Shown here one piece after another: positions 29,457-38,705 of a stretch of 64,000 nt of DNA. The notes below the pieces were generated by a model that ran no database searches, had not been told where the DNA came from, and worked only from the letters and a program-made list of their open reading frames with translations. Position 1 is the first letter of the stretch. Each line of letters begins with the position of its first letter. This stretch comes from Marinifilaceae bacterium. Lineage in GTDB: Bacteria; Bacteroidota; Bacteroidia; Bacteroidales; Marinifilaceae. The translations under genes and the position numbers were made by a program. The DNA lies in contig JAOARN010000124.1 in NCBI GenBank assembly GCA_025210485.1, positions 1 to 64,000 of the forward strand. Reading direction: 5' to 3'.

Positions 29457-29720
29457 AAATACAATTTGGATTTTTAGACATAGATACAGAGGAAATTACA
29501 GCTCCAATAATGCTTTTATTTATTTATTTGTATGACTGAAATTTAAGCATATAATAGTTTTAAAAAACAAAACATAATATTTTTATCAAATTATGTTTCT
29601 TAACAGTTTTACTAAAATTGATGGAATTTCGCAATCGATTTCGTAGGTATTTTGAATGAGCTAAACCAAATTTTGTAATCTGATAGATTGATTTTGTGGC
29701 AGGACATAAAATGCTTAAAA

Positions 29721-29748
29721 AAAAAACACCTAAGACAAAGCTTAGGTG
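29721..29748 (-). terminator. terminator after the first protease-lipoprotein pair
   Basis: The stem CACCTAAG (29727-29734) pairs with CTTAGGTG (29741-29748). On the minus strand it is followed by about ten T, 30 bp after the lipoprotein stop. Confidence 0.85.
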
Positions 29749-29778
29749 CCAAAAGTCAATACAGGTATACTTAAGAGC

Positions 29779-30231
29779 TTAGAACTCTATAAAACACTTT
29801 TTGCTAATATAATCGTTAACGAATTTTTTAAGATTTTCGTCTGGTTTCTCACCTTTTTTAAGACCATTATACTCTAGGTCGAGACTTATATATTCTACTG
29901 TTGATTGAACATACTTGATATAGAATGTTACTTTTTTGAATAAATTATCCATATTAAGATCAACAGCAACAGGCAATTCAGCTACAATGGTTCTAAAATT
30001 AGCTTCTGTATTATCTGTATAATTAGCTCTTACCTCTTTGAGATGATTTATTATTTCAACTGATTTGGTGGATATTACTGGCATATTTACAAAGTAATCT
30101 ACATCCCCAACTTTAACAGTTTTTGGAACTTCAGGAACAATATCTTTATCATCTACAGCTGATGCTTTATCATCATCACTACATGAAAACAAGAATAGGG
30201 AGAAACAGAATATTAATAATATCTTACGCAT
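29779..30231 (-). CDS. small surface lipoprotein paired with papain-like protease (copy 1)
   Basis: A 150-residue predicted lipoprotein of unknown function. The signal peptide ends at Cys17 (FLFSC), and the next residues SDDDK resemble the acidic export signal that sends lipoproteins to the cell surface in Bacteroidota. The mature part is short, with alternating strands and helices and no recognised domain. By eye it differs from the copy at 31960-32412 at only 8 of 150 positions. It starts 3 bp after the stop of the protease at 30235-31887, so the two are made together. Plausible roles, all inferred, are a protease inhibitor or immunity protein, an activator or foldase, or a surface anchor. 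Confidence 0.75.
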   Translation of the reverse strand: MRKILLIFCFSLFLFSCSDDDKASAVDDKDIVPEVPKTVKVGDVDYFVNMPVISTKSVEIINHLKEVRANYTDNTEANFRTIVAELPVAVDLNMDNLFKKVTFYIKYVQSTVEYISLDLEYNGLKKGEKPDENLKKFVNDYISKKCFIEF

Positions 30232-30234
30232 AGC

Positions 30235-31887
30235 TTATTTTATTTGGATTTTTTTAAAACTTAACTGATTATGACAGTATATTCTAATGGCATAGGTTCC
30301 TGGTTGAATCCCTTCTGTATTGATTTTATACTTTGCAAAACCTAAGTCAATTTTGCCATCAAAAATAGTTTGCAGAACTTTTCCTTGTGCATCGATTAGC
30401 TCTGCTTTAAGTTCTGATTCTTCGTTAGAATCAAGGCATAAAATATATTGTCCGCTGGATGTTGATTTAAGAATAAAGGCTACTTTTTGTTTTTCAAATT
30501 CGTATTCTACTTCCCTTATTGTAAAATCAAGTTCTTGGTTTGCTTTAACAGCAACATTATTTTGATTGGATTCGAGTATTAGTTTATTTTTAGGGTCTCG
30601 ATTATCAACAACAGTAAATGAAATTAGTTCTCCTTCTCCAGCTTCACCTCTTTCCGTGCTTGCTACTCTTAAGTAGAATTTAGGATTCTCTGCATCTCCA
30701 ATATATTCAAGAAGCTGTTCGGCGCGAAGAGCAAATTCAAGGTCGGGATAATCTTCCTCTGGTTTAAGTCCCCTGATAGGTAGATCACCACCAGCATGAA
30801 TCATTGCCCAAGTACGAAATATTTTTTCTGGTTCGGTAGCTCCTGATTTTAGGGATACGCCCAATTCGAAAGATAAATCATTTCGTGAATTATGAGCCAT
30901 CTTCACTTTATAGTATAATTTTGGTTGAATGATTTTTGGTTTTACCATCATAAATTCGGCAAAAGGTCCACCCATACTGGCAGGTTTTTCGAACATAGCA
31001 TAAGGGTAATAGAAACGACCTCTATCTCCAAATCCACGTCCCCAAGTATTTGCAATAATAAAAGCACCTCTTTCATCGTCAGATATACTTCCATCTTCGT
31101 CAGTATCCCACTCTACTTTATCGTCGAAACCAACGATTGTCATACAGTGGGAACCAGTTTCTGGAAATTTAGGTATGATTCTATTGTATCGAGTGTGGTT
31201 TGGTCCCATATATTCTTCGACACTTGAGTACATGCTGTGAGCATATGCACTTAAAGCGACTACACCACCATTTTTAGATCCATTACCATGATCGATAAGG
31301 TATTGCTTTATCTTACGGATTGTTTCTTTGTAGTTGGTTCTTTTGTTAACGATTTTAGTATATTCGTCTACCGTATATTTAAAAGCTTTCTCATAAACAT
31401 CATATCCGTTAGCCCATTCGGTATCTGAGTTTGTATCCCAATCAGATACAACAATAGCACCATTGTCTTTGATTATATCCCATCCTTCATACTCATTTGA
31501 ACCGTATCCCTTGCCTCCGTTTAGATAGTTCCATGTATACATATAACTAAACCTGTTTTCGTCCAAGCTAGCATCTCTATCAAGCATACAATTAACTTCG
31601 TAGGTATAAATATACCCTATCCCAGCAGCTTGAGCACAACTCCCTCCATTTTGATACAAAATAGGAGGAAAGAATTTAAGTTTCGAATTATCTATAAATT
31701 GAATATTTTCAGCAGCTTTGGACTTTAAAGAATGTGAGAAATCGGCGATTTTAACATTCCTATTAAAATATTTTTGTTCTTGCTCTGTTTTTGCTTTTGC
31801 TCCTGTTGGATATTTTTCAGATAAAGATTGTGCATTAGTATTTATCAGCAAACTAATACATGCAATAGTTAAAAGAATATTTTTCAT
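30235..31887 (-). CDS. secreted papain-like (C1) cysteine protease with type IX-like C-terminal domain (copy 1)
   Basis: 550 residues. The signal peptide ends near residue 20 (NTNAQ). A propeptide-like segment (21-65) precedes the papain fold: Gln79 and nucleophile Cys84 in QNGGSCAQAAG, His247 in SHCMTIVG and Asn280 in ANTWG. Between His and Asn, residues 261-272 (DTDEDGSISDDE) match the 12-residue EF-hand calcium loop at every key position. Residues about 320-465 form a beta-rich middle region. The last 75 residues (to YAIRIYCHNQLSFKKIQIK) look like a type A sorting domain. It has two paralogues upstream and its lipoprotein partner directly downstream. Confidence 0.88.
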   Translation of the reverse strand: MKNILLTIACISLLINTNAQSLSEKYPTGAKAKTEQEQKYFNRNVKIADFSHSLKSKAAENIQFIDNSKLKFFPPILYQNGGSCAQAAGIGYIYTYEVNCMLDRDASLDENRFSYMYTWNYLNGGKGYGSNEYEGWDIIKDNGAIVVSDWDTNSDTEWANGYDVYEKAFKYTVDEYTKIVNKRTNYKETIRKIKQYLIDHGNGSKNGGVVALSAYAHSMYSSVEEYMGPNHTRYNRIIPKFPETGSHCMTIVGFDDKVEWDTDEDGSISDDERGAFIIANTWGRGFGDRGRFYYPYAMFEKPASMGGPFAEFMMVKPKIIQPKLYYKVKMAHNSRNDLSFELGVSLKSGATEPEKIFRTWAMIHAGGDLPIRGLKPEEDYPDLEFALRAEQLLEYIGDAENPKFYLRVASTERGEAGEGELISFTVVDNRDPKNKLILESNQNNVAVKANQELDFTIREVEYEFEKQKVAFILKSTSSGQYILCLDSNEESELKAELIDAQGKVLQTIFDGKIDLGFAKYKINTEGIQPGTYAIRIYCHNQLSFKKIQIK

Positions 31888-31901
31888 ATAATCTTATATT
31901 A

Positions 31902-31944
31902 AAAAAGGCATTAATGCTTTAAAAGTTTGCCTTAATGCCTTTTT
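31902..31944 (-). terminator. terminator between the two protease-lipoprotein pairs
   Basis: AAAAAGGCATTAA (31902-31914) pairs with TTAATGCCTTTTT (31932-31944). On the minus strand it ends in a T-run just after the copy 2 lipoprotein and only 15 bp before the copy 1 protease start. That start therefore needs its own promoter or read-through. Confidence 0.75.
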
Positions 31945-31959
31945 GTTTTGGAATTTTTA

Positions 31960-32412
31960 TTAGAATTCAACGAAACATTTTTTGCTTATGTATTCGTTTA
32001 CGAATTTTTTAAGATTTTCGTCTGGTTTTTGTCCTTTTTTAAGACCATTGTACTCTAGGTCGAGGCTTATATATTCAACTGTTGATTGAACATACTTGAT
32101 ATAGAATGTTACTTTTTTGAATAAATTATCCATAGTAGGATCAACCGCAACAGGCAATTCAGCTACAATGGTTCTTAAACTACCTTCTGTATTATCTGTA
32201 TAATTAGCTCTTACCTCTTTCAGATGATTTATTATCTCAACTGATTTTGTTGATATTACAGGCATATTTACAAAGTAATCTACATCCCCAACTTTTACAG
32301 TTTTTGGAACTTCAGGAACAATATCTTTATCATCTACAGCTGATGCTTTATCATCATCACTACATGAAAACAAGAATAAAGAGAAACAGAATATTAATAA
32401 TATTTTACGCAT
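31960..32412 (-). CDS. small surface lipoprotein paired with papain-like protease (copy 2)
   Basis: A 150-residue near-duplicate of the lipoprotein at 29779-30231. Cys17 with SDDDK after it is kept, and the changes cluster at residues 76-78 and 91-92 and at single sites near the C terminus. The DNA is also almost the same, which points to recent duplication or gene conversion. It starts 3 bp after the copy 2 protease stop, the same spacing as in copy 1. Function unknown. Confidence 0.75.
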   Translation of the reverse strand: MRKILLIFCFSLFLFSCSDDDKASAVDDKDIVPEVPKTVKVGDVDYFVNMPVISTKSVEIINHLKEVRANYTDNTEGSLRTIVAELPVAVDPTMDNLFKKVTFYIKYVQSTVEYISLDLEYNGLKKGQKPDENLKKFVNEYISKKCFVEF

Positions 32413-32415
32413 AGC

Positions 32416-34068
32416 TTATTTAATTTGGATTTTTTTAAAACTTACTTGATTGTGACAAAAGATTCGAATAGCATAGGTTCCTGGCTGAATTCCATCTGTT
32501 TTTATTTTATATCTACCAAAACCTAAGTCTATTTTACCATCAAAAATAGTTTGAAGAACTTTTCCTTGTCCATCAATTATTTCAGCCTTTAATTCAGACT
32601 CCTCGTTAGAGTCCATATACAGTATATGTTCACCTTCTTCGTTATACTTCAAGGCGAATGCTACTTTTTGTTTTTCGAACTCATAATCAACCTCTCTTAC
32701 ATCAAGGCTTATACTCTTTTCGGCAGAAACATTTTCGTATGTATTAATACAATCCAAGACCATTTTATTATTAGCATCTCTATTGTCTATTAGCTTAAAA
32801 GAAATAAGCTCACCTTCACCTGGTTCTCCACGAACACCTGTAGCCACTTTAAGATAAAATTTAGGATTTTGTGCATCACCAATATACTCAAGCAATGGTT
32901 CGGCACGAAGAGCAAATTCGAGATCTGGAAACATAGCCTCTGGTTTCAAACCACTAATAGGTAAGTCACCACCTGCATGTAACATAGCCCAAGTTCTGAA
33001 TACCTTTTCAGGTTCAGTTGCACCTGGCTTAACAGAAACACCTAGTTCAAAAGAAAGATCATTTCTGGAACTATATGCCATTTTTACTTTATAATATAGT
33101 TTTGGTTCGATTATTTTAGGTTTTACCATAAGAAATTCAGAAAATGGTCCCCCATTACTAGAACTCTTTGATAACATTTTATAAGGATAGTAGAATCTAC
33201 CATTATCCCCAAATGAATCTCCCCAGCTATTTACGATAATAAAAGCACCGCGTTCGTCATCAGCAATTTCACCATCTTTATCTAAGTCCCACTCTACCTT
33301 GTCATCAAAACCTACAAGTGTCATACAATGAGCTCCATCGTCTGAAAATTTTGGAATTATACAATCATAATTTGTATAACTTGGTCCTGTATAGTTTGCG
33401 TCATCAGAATATAAGCTATGAGCATAACCACTGATTGTTAAAACTCCTCCATACTTAGATCCATTACCATGATCTATCAGATATTGTTTTAACTTCGTAA
33501 TCGTTTCTTTATAATTCTGTCTATCATTTCTGATTGTAGTATATTCCTCAACAGAGTATTTAAATGCATTTTCGTAAATATCATAACCATTAGGCCATCT
33601 GGTATAAGAATCGGTATCCCAGTCGGATTCAACAATAGCTCCATTATCTCGAATAATATTCCATCCCTCATATTCATTGGATCCATCACCCTTACCATTA
33701 TTCAAGTAGTTCCATGAAAACATATAACTAAAGCGATTTTTCATATCTTTAGAATCTCTGTCCAACATACAGTTTACTTCATATGTATAAATATAACCAA
33801 TACCAGCAGCTTGAGCACAGCTACCACCATGTTGGCGAAAAATTGGTCTAAAATATTTTAATTTCGAATTATCTATAAAATGTACTTCATCGACCCTACT
33901 TCTTTTTAGGCTATTTGAAAATACAGCATTTTTAATATGCTTATTATACATTCGCTGCTCTTGGTCAGACTGAGCTTTAGCGCCAGTAGGGTATTTTTCG
34001 TAAACAGTTTGTGCTTTGGCTAGCACAAGGCAGCCGAGGCAAGCCATCGTTAGTAATATTTTTTTCAT
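32416..34068 (-). CDS. secreted papain-like (C1) cysteine protease with type IX-like C-terminal domain (copy 2)
   Basis: 550 residues from the ATG at 34068 (MKKILLTMACLGCLVLAKAQ). An earlier in-frame ATG (34155) would put 29 residues before the signal peptide. Domain layout and numbering equal copy 1: Cys84 (QHGGSCAQ), His247 (AHCMTLVG), Asn280 (VNSWG) and EF-hand-like loop 261-272 (DLDKDGEIADDE). The C terminus IRIFCHNQVSFKKIQIK is nearly the same as in copy 1. The propeptide and prime-side segments (residues 32-62 and 215-245) differ most, suggesting different substrate choice. Confidence 0.88.
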   Translation of the reverse strand: MKKILLTMACLGCLVLAKAQTVYEKYPTGAKAQSDQEQRMYNKHIKNAVFSNSLKRSRVDEVHFIDNSKLKYFRPIFRQHGGSCAQAAGIGYIYTYEVNCMLDRDSKDMKNRFSYMFSWNYLNNGKGDGSNEYEGWNIIRDNGAIVESDWDTDSYTRWPNGYDIYENAFKYSVEEYTTIRNDRQNYKETITKLKQYLIDHGNGSKYGGVLTISGYAHSLYSDDANYTGPSYTNYDCIIPKFSDDGAHCMTLVGFDDKVEWDLDKDGEIADDERGAFIIVNSWGDSFGDNGRFYYPYKMLSKSSSNGGPFSEFLMVKPKIIEPKLYYKVKMAYSSRNDLSFELGVSVKPGATEPEKVFRTWAMLHAGGDLPISGLKPEAMFPDLEFALRAEPLLEYIGDAQNPKFYLKVATGVRGEPGEGELISFKLIDNRDANNKMVLDCINTYENVSAEKSISLDVREVDYEFEKQKVAFALKYNEEGEHILYMDSNEESELKAEIIDGQGKVLQTIFDGKIDLGFGRYKIKTDGIQPGTYAIRIFCHNQVSFKKIQIK

Positions 34069-34147
34069 AGTTGTAAATTGGTATTTTATAGGTGTTTCAA
34101 TATTTATTTCTATTGATTTAAATTTCGAAAGAGAATAAAATAAGATA

Positions 34148-35797
34148 TTAGTCAATTCTTATTTTTCTAAATGTCATTTGATTATGTGTTAAAATTCTAA
34201 TAGAATACACATTTGGTTTTAATCCATCAGTGTTTATATCAAATTTATCAAATCCTAATTCAGCCTTTCCTTTATATATATTTTTAAGAATATTTCCACT
34301 AGCATCAACGATATCAAGTATGATTTCTGATTCTGTTTTCGCATTTATATAAAATGAATATTTTCCATTATCATTCATTTTTAAACTAAAGTCGATATCC
34401 TGTTTGTTAAATTCATATTCTACCTCTCTGAGATTTAAACTTAAATCATTTTCAACACCCACAGGAATATAATTATCGATATAGTTCAGCTGCATTGAAT
34501 TAGATTTATTACGATTATCAACAACCGAGAAGGAAATAAGTTCACCATCACCAGCTTCACCTCTTTCTGCCGTAACAATTTTTAGATAAAATCGAGGATT
34601 GTCTGCATCACCGATATATTCGATTAGAGGATCGGCATTTAGAGCAAATTCCAAATCGGGGAACATAGCCTCAGGTAGCTTACCTCTAATAGGAAGATCA
34701 CCGCCAGAATGCATCATAGCCCAGGTTCTGAAAACTTTTTCAGGCTTAGTGGCATTTTCGTCTTTAGAAACTCCTAATTCGAATGAGATATCATTTCGGG
34801 AACTATATTGCATTTTTACTTTAAAGTATAATTTTGGTTCTTTTATTTTTGGTTTTACAATCAAGTATTCTGAGAATGGACCACCAAACAAAGCAGTTTT
34901 ACTAAGGAGAATATAAGGCATATAAAAGCGTCCTCTATCACCCCATTTAGCACCCCAAGAATTTACAACAATAAATGCTCCTCTTTCGTCTTCAGATATT
35001 TCACCATTCTCGTCAGAATCCCATTCAATACTATCATCAAAACCGACTAAAGTCATAGCATGTGCTCCAGATTGAGGAAATTTAGGAACTATACAAGTGT
35101 ACCCTGTATTGCTAGGACCATTATATTTTGTTCTTCCCGAAAGATCATGAGAATAGGCACTAATGGTAAGAATTCCGCCAAATTTAGATCCATCTCCATG
35201 GTCAATCAGAAACTGTTTTAATTCACGAATAGCTTTTTTATAATCGTTTCTATCACGTACTATTTTTGTACACTCATCAATTGTATACTTAAAAGCTTTC
35301 TCATAAATACCGTAACCATTCGGCCACTCTGTATATGAATCAGTATCCCAATCGGATTCAACTACCGCCCCATTGTCTCGGATAATATTCCAACCATCAA
35401 TTTCATTTGATCCAATACCTTTGCCATTATTCAGATAGTTCCATGTATACATATAACTAAAACGATTTTGAGCCATACTCGCATCTCTATCGAGCATTCG
35501 ATTTACCTCATATGTATATACGTAACCAACACCTGCGGCTTGAGCACAGCTAGCACCATTTTGTCGAAAAATAGGAGGGAAAAATTTGAGCTTCGAATTA
35601 TCAATAAAGCTTACTTTATCGACATTGGTTGATTTGTGCTTATTTAAAAAATTAGCTGTTTTTATATTTCTATTAAAGAATTTTTGCTGTTCCTCGGTTT
35701 TTGCTTTTGCACCAGTGGGATATATTTGGTCATTATTTTGGGAACGTGACAGCAGAACAGATGCAATACAAAGGCTAGTTAATAATATTTTTTTCAT
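34148..35797 (-). CDS. secreted papain-like (C1) cysteine protease with type IX-like C-terminal domain (copy 3, no lipoprotein partner)
   Basis: 549 residues from the ATG at 35797, since four extra codons upstream spoil the signal peptide. The layout is as in the other copies: Cys84 (QNGASCAQAAG), His246 (AHAMTLVG), Asn279 (VNSWG) and an EF-hand-like loop DSDENGEISEDE between His and Asn. It is the most divergent of the three in the C-terminal domain (ending RILTHNQMTFRKIRID). No lipoprotein gene follows: only 79 bp separate it from copy 2. It may therefore lead a transcript that reads into copy 2. Confidence 0.88.
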   Translation of the reverse strand: MKKILLTSLCIASVLLSRSQNNDQIYPTGAKAKTEEQQKFFNRNIKTANFLNKHKSTNVDKVSFIDNSKLKFFPPIFRQNGASCAQAAGVGYVYTYEVNRMLDRDASMAQNRFSYMYTWNYLNNGKGIGSNEIDGWNIIRDNGAVVESDWDTDSYTEWPNGYGIYEKAFKYTIDECTKIVRDRNDYKKAIRELKQFLIDHGDGSKFGGILTISAYSHDLSGRTKYNGPSNTGYTCIVPKFPQSGAHAMTLVGFDDSIEWDSDENGEISEDERGAFIVVNSWGAKWGDRGRFYMPYILLSKTALFGGPFSEYLIVKPKIKEPKLYFKVKMQYSSRNDISFELGVSKDENATKPEKVFRTWAMMHSGGDLPIRGKLPEAMFPDLEFALNADPLIEYIGDADNPRFYLKIVTAERGEAGDGELISFSVVDNRNKSNSMQLNYIDNYIPVGVENDLSLNLREVEYEFNKQDIDFSLKMNDNGKYSFYINAKTESEIILDIVDASGNILKNIYKGKAELGFDKFDINTDGLKPNVYSIRILTHNQMTFRKIRID

Positions 35798-35819
35798 AGA
35801 TGGGGTCAAAGGGTTAAAA

Positions 35820-35843
35820 GGGATGATGAAAAATCACCACCCC
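35820..35843 (-). terminator. possible weak terminator or leader hairpin before protease copy 3
   Basis: The minus-strand stem GGGGTGGTGA pairs with TCATCATCCC (two G-T pairs) and is followed by CTTTTAA. It lies between the metalloprotease stop and the copy 3 start, so it could end the former or sit in the leader of the latter. Confidence 0.35.
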
Positions 35844-36055
35844 TATTTTTAAAATAAAATTAGATAGCAAGCTAAATCTACATAATCATTAAACATACAT
35901 GAACAATTAATTTTTAAAGATTAATTCCAAGGATCAATATCCTTTTGTGACTTTTGACAAAATCAAGAAAAACACAGTTTGTAGTTTAGCCTTTTTATTT
36001 CCAACTAAACGAGTAATCCGCACAAGACTACCCATTTAGTTAGAATATCTCATTA

Positions 36056-38638
36056 TTAGTTATTTGCCAAATATTTATCTAAGATTAAGAAAAGAATATT
36101 ATAATGGTCACGATCAGCTTTATTACCTGTTTTTCTTAAACGATCAAGAGTTTTATGAGCTTTAAAAGCAGTATTATTTAGAACTCCCAAAATTTTGGTA
36201 GTTGCAGTAACATCTTTTTGAATTGCAACATCTCTTCTTACAGGACCTTTTTCATAAGCATATCTATCGATATGGTCAAAAGTAAATGGATTTTGACAAC
36301 ATGAATCAAAGTCTAAACCATATCTTCTTTTCTTTTTAGGAGAAGTGCTAGCTACAAAAGGTTTAACATCAGATGCAATTTCTTGCACGTAAATATTTTG
36401 AGCATTTTTCTCATTCATTGTTAATTTTTTACCTTTCAATGAATTTTGGAAAACAAGATTGAATAAATCATTTGAATATTGTTTGTAAGTATAACAACCA
36501 GGATAAACAACTTCGTTGTAGATTAACTTATAAGGAATAGAAAGAGACATTAATCTACCCATAAAAGCACAATGAGTACTTGCATCGTAAGTTGCAGAAC
36601 CAAAGTTTTTAATCACTTCTTTAGAATTCATCCAAGAAGAACAGTTGTTAATACTGTTATATAGATAGTGAAGAACGGCTTTTTGTTCTTTTGCTGGGAA
36701 AGGCTTAAATCTATCTTGTCCGTCACCACCTACAGTTTCGCGAATTTTAATACCTCCTAGGTATTGGTATAATCTGTCAAGGTATCTGAAATACTGGTGA
36801 GAGATTTCATTCATCAAACCAGTCATTCTATCGTAGTTTTCACCTTCTTCGATACCCCATTCAGGAAGATTTTTAGTTAATATTTTAAGATTCTTAACAC
36901 CATATTTGGCAGCTTTTATAGGATCATCACCAAGATCTTCACTCATATCAGTTGGGTCAAGTATACCTTGGAAAGCTTGAGGGCCATAATGATACATTGG
37001 ATCATTAATTTTCTCGTTAATCCAATTATTCAATATAGGTAATTCTTCCTTAGAATTTTTAGCTTCGAAGATAGGCTTGTATCCCCACATGATAGCGTAT
37101 TTGTCATAAACACCAAGATTTGGAGGTGTTAGTTTTACTCCTTTTTCCATATCTCCAGGCTGAGCAATATAATTATATCTAGCATAGTCCATGATAGAAG
37201 GAGTAGTACCATATTTTTGAGTAAAAGATGGCGATCTCAAAGAATCAACAGGGAATGCAGAAGAAGCACCAAAGTTATGCATAAGACCAAGAGTGTGGCC
37301 AATTTCGTGAGCAGCCACATATCTTAAAGAATTACCAATGATTTTAGGATCGATTTCACGACCACGTACTTTAGGATCTACAGCACCAGTTTGAACAAAT
37401 AACCAATCTTGTAATAATTTTACAACATTAGAATAGAACATTACATCACCACAAATAATTTCTCCAGAACGAGGGTCAACCCATGATGGACCCATAGAGT
37501 TAGCAACATAAGTAGTCACATATCTATAACAGCTATATTTAATATCATCAGGATCGAAATCAGGATTTTCTTCCTTAGTAGGATAATCTTTCGCTACGAT
37601 AGCATTTTTGAAACCAATTTTTTCGAAAGCCTCTTGCCAGTCTTCGATACCAGCTTTAATATATTTTTTCCAAACATTTGGAATTGCAGGATCTACGTAG
37701 TATACAATTTGCTTTGCAGGAACTACTAATTCACCTTTTTTGTATCTTTCTAAATCTTCAGGTTTAGGTTGAAGATCCCAACGAGTAATAATAGGTCTTT
37801 TTTCAAGTTGGTAAGTTTTATTCGAATATTCGTATCTTCTTTGATAAAAGAAACCTATTCTTTCGTCATAATATCTTTCTTTCATCTTCTCTTTAGGAAG
37901 AAGAATAATATTTCTTGTCATCTGACAAGTAAAAGGTTCACCTTTTTTAGTGAATGTAAGTAAACTTTTGATATTAATATTTTTTTCAAAAGTTTTCATA
38001 GATTCTATTTTAGATCTATCAGAATTGAAACTTCCGCTTCCACCTTTCATCATAGCAGAAAGGCCATATGCTGGTGCCCAAGGATCTAGTTCCTTTTCGC
38101 CCGAACAAAATAATTTAGACATATCTACAACTATGGAAGTAGAGTCTTTAGAATATGCTTCAATTTTATATGATTTCCAAATAGGATCAACGTGATTACG
38201 TTGGAATGATGGATAGATATCTGATTTTGGATCACAAACTTCCATCAGTTGTTTCTTGTGAATATAAAGTTTCGAGGTATCAGACGAGAATTTCACCAAT
38301 ATAGGATATTTAGGCATTCTACCAGCTTCTGACTCATACACATTTGAGACAGATGAAACACGAGATGTAATTAGGAATTCACGGTCCATTATATCAAGAG
38401 GTACTTCGAAGTAGTACTTTCCTTTTTTTAGGATGATATCAAACATGCCTTTTTCTATTTTAGCATCTTTGACAAGTTTGTCGTACTTATTTTTTTTCTT
38501 TTTCTCTGATTTTTCAGATTTATCGCTTTTTTCTGTTTTACTTTTTTTCTTTTTCCAAAATTGAGCATTAGTTTGTATAGGCGCAGCAAATAAAGATGCC
38601 AATAAACAAACGAGTAGTAGGTTGTGTAATCTTTTCAT
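36056..38638 (-). CDS. secreted zinc-dependent metalloprotease (DUF5117/DUF5118-type)
   Basis: 860 residues. A signal peptide (to about residue 26, IQTNAQ) is followed by a Lys-rich stretch. The catalytic metzincin-like site HEIGHTLGLMH has zinc ligands His444, His448 and His454 and catalytic Glu445. The flanks agree with the large Bacteroidota metalloprotease family carrying DUF5117 before and DUF4953 around the site: residues 55-170, FYQRRYEYSNKTYQLEKRPI, and PSIMDYARYNY after the site. No clear type IX sorting domain is seen at the C terminus, so it may stay in the periplasm or outer membrane. It lies between the protease tandem and the SusCD locus on the same strand. Confidence 0.85.
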   Translation of the reverse strand: MKRLHNLLLVCLLASLFAAPIQTNAQFWKKKKSKTEKSDKSEKSEKKKKNKYDKLVKDAKIEKGMFDIILKKGKYYFEVPLDIMDREFLITSRVSSVSNVYESEAGRMPKYPILVKFSSDTSKLYIHKKQLMEVCDPKSDIYPSFQRNHVDPIWKSYKIEAYSKDSTSIVVDMSKLFCSGEKELDPWAPAYGLSAMMKGGSGSFNSDRSKIESMKTFEKNINIKSLLTFTKKGEPFTCQMTRNIILLPKEKMKERYYDERIGFFYQRRYEYSNKTYQLEKRPIITRWDLQPKPEDLERYKKGELVVPAKQIVYYVDPAIPNVWKKYIKAGIEDWQEAFEKIGFKNAIVAKDYPTKEENPDFDPDDIKYSCYRYVTTYVANSMGPSWVDPRSGEIICGDVMFYSNVVKLLQDWLFVQTGAVDPKVRGREIDPKIIGNSLRYVAAHEIGHTLGLMHNFGASSAFPVDSLRSPSFTQKYGTTPSIMDYARYNYIAQPGDMEKGVKLTPPNLGVYDKYAIMWGYKPIFEAKNSKEELPILNNWINEKINDPMYHYGPQAFQGILDPTDMSEDLGDDPIKAAKYGVKNLKILTKNLPEWGIEEGENYDRMTGLMNEISHQYFRYLDRLYQYLGGIKIRETVGGDGQDRFKPFPAKEQKAVLHYLYNSINNCSSWMNSKEVIKNFGSATYDASTHCAFMGRLMSLSIPYKLIYNEVVYPGCYTYKQYSNDLFNLVFQNSLKGKKLTMNEKNAQNIYVQEIASDVKPFVASTSPKKKRRYGLDFDSCCQNPFTFDHIDRYAYEKGPVRRDVAIQKDVTATTKILGVLNNTAFKAHKTLDRLRKTGNKADRDHYNILFLILDKYLANN

Positions 38639-38656
38639 TATATAGTGTTTAGTTTA

Positions 38657-38696
38657 ATTCAAAAAGGGGCTTTGGTCAGACAACCCCTTTTTGAAT
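38657..38696 (-). terminator. terminator of the SusCD-associated operon
   Basis: A 13-bp stem ATTCAAAAAGGGG (38657-38669) pairs with CCCCTTTTTGAAT (38684-38696), directly downstream of the last lipoprotein gene of the locus. The metalloprotease start is 19 bp further on. Confidence 0.75.
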
Positions 38697-38705
38697 AATA
38701 AATAT

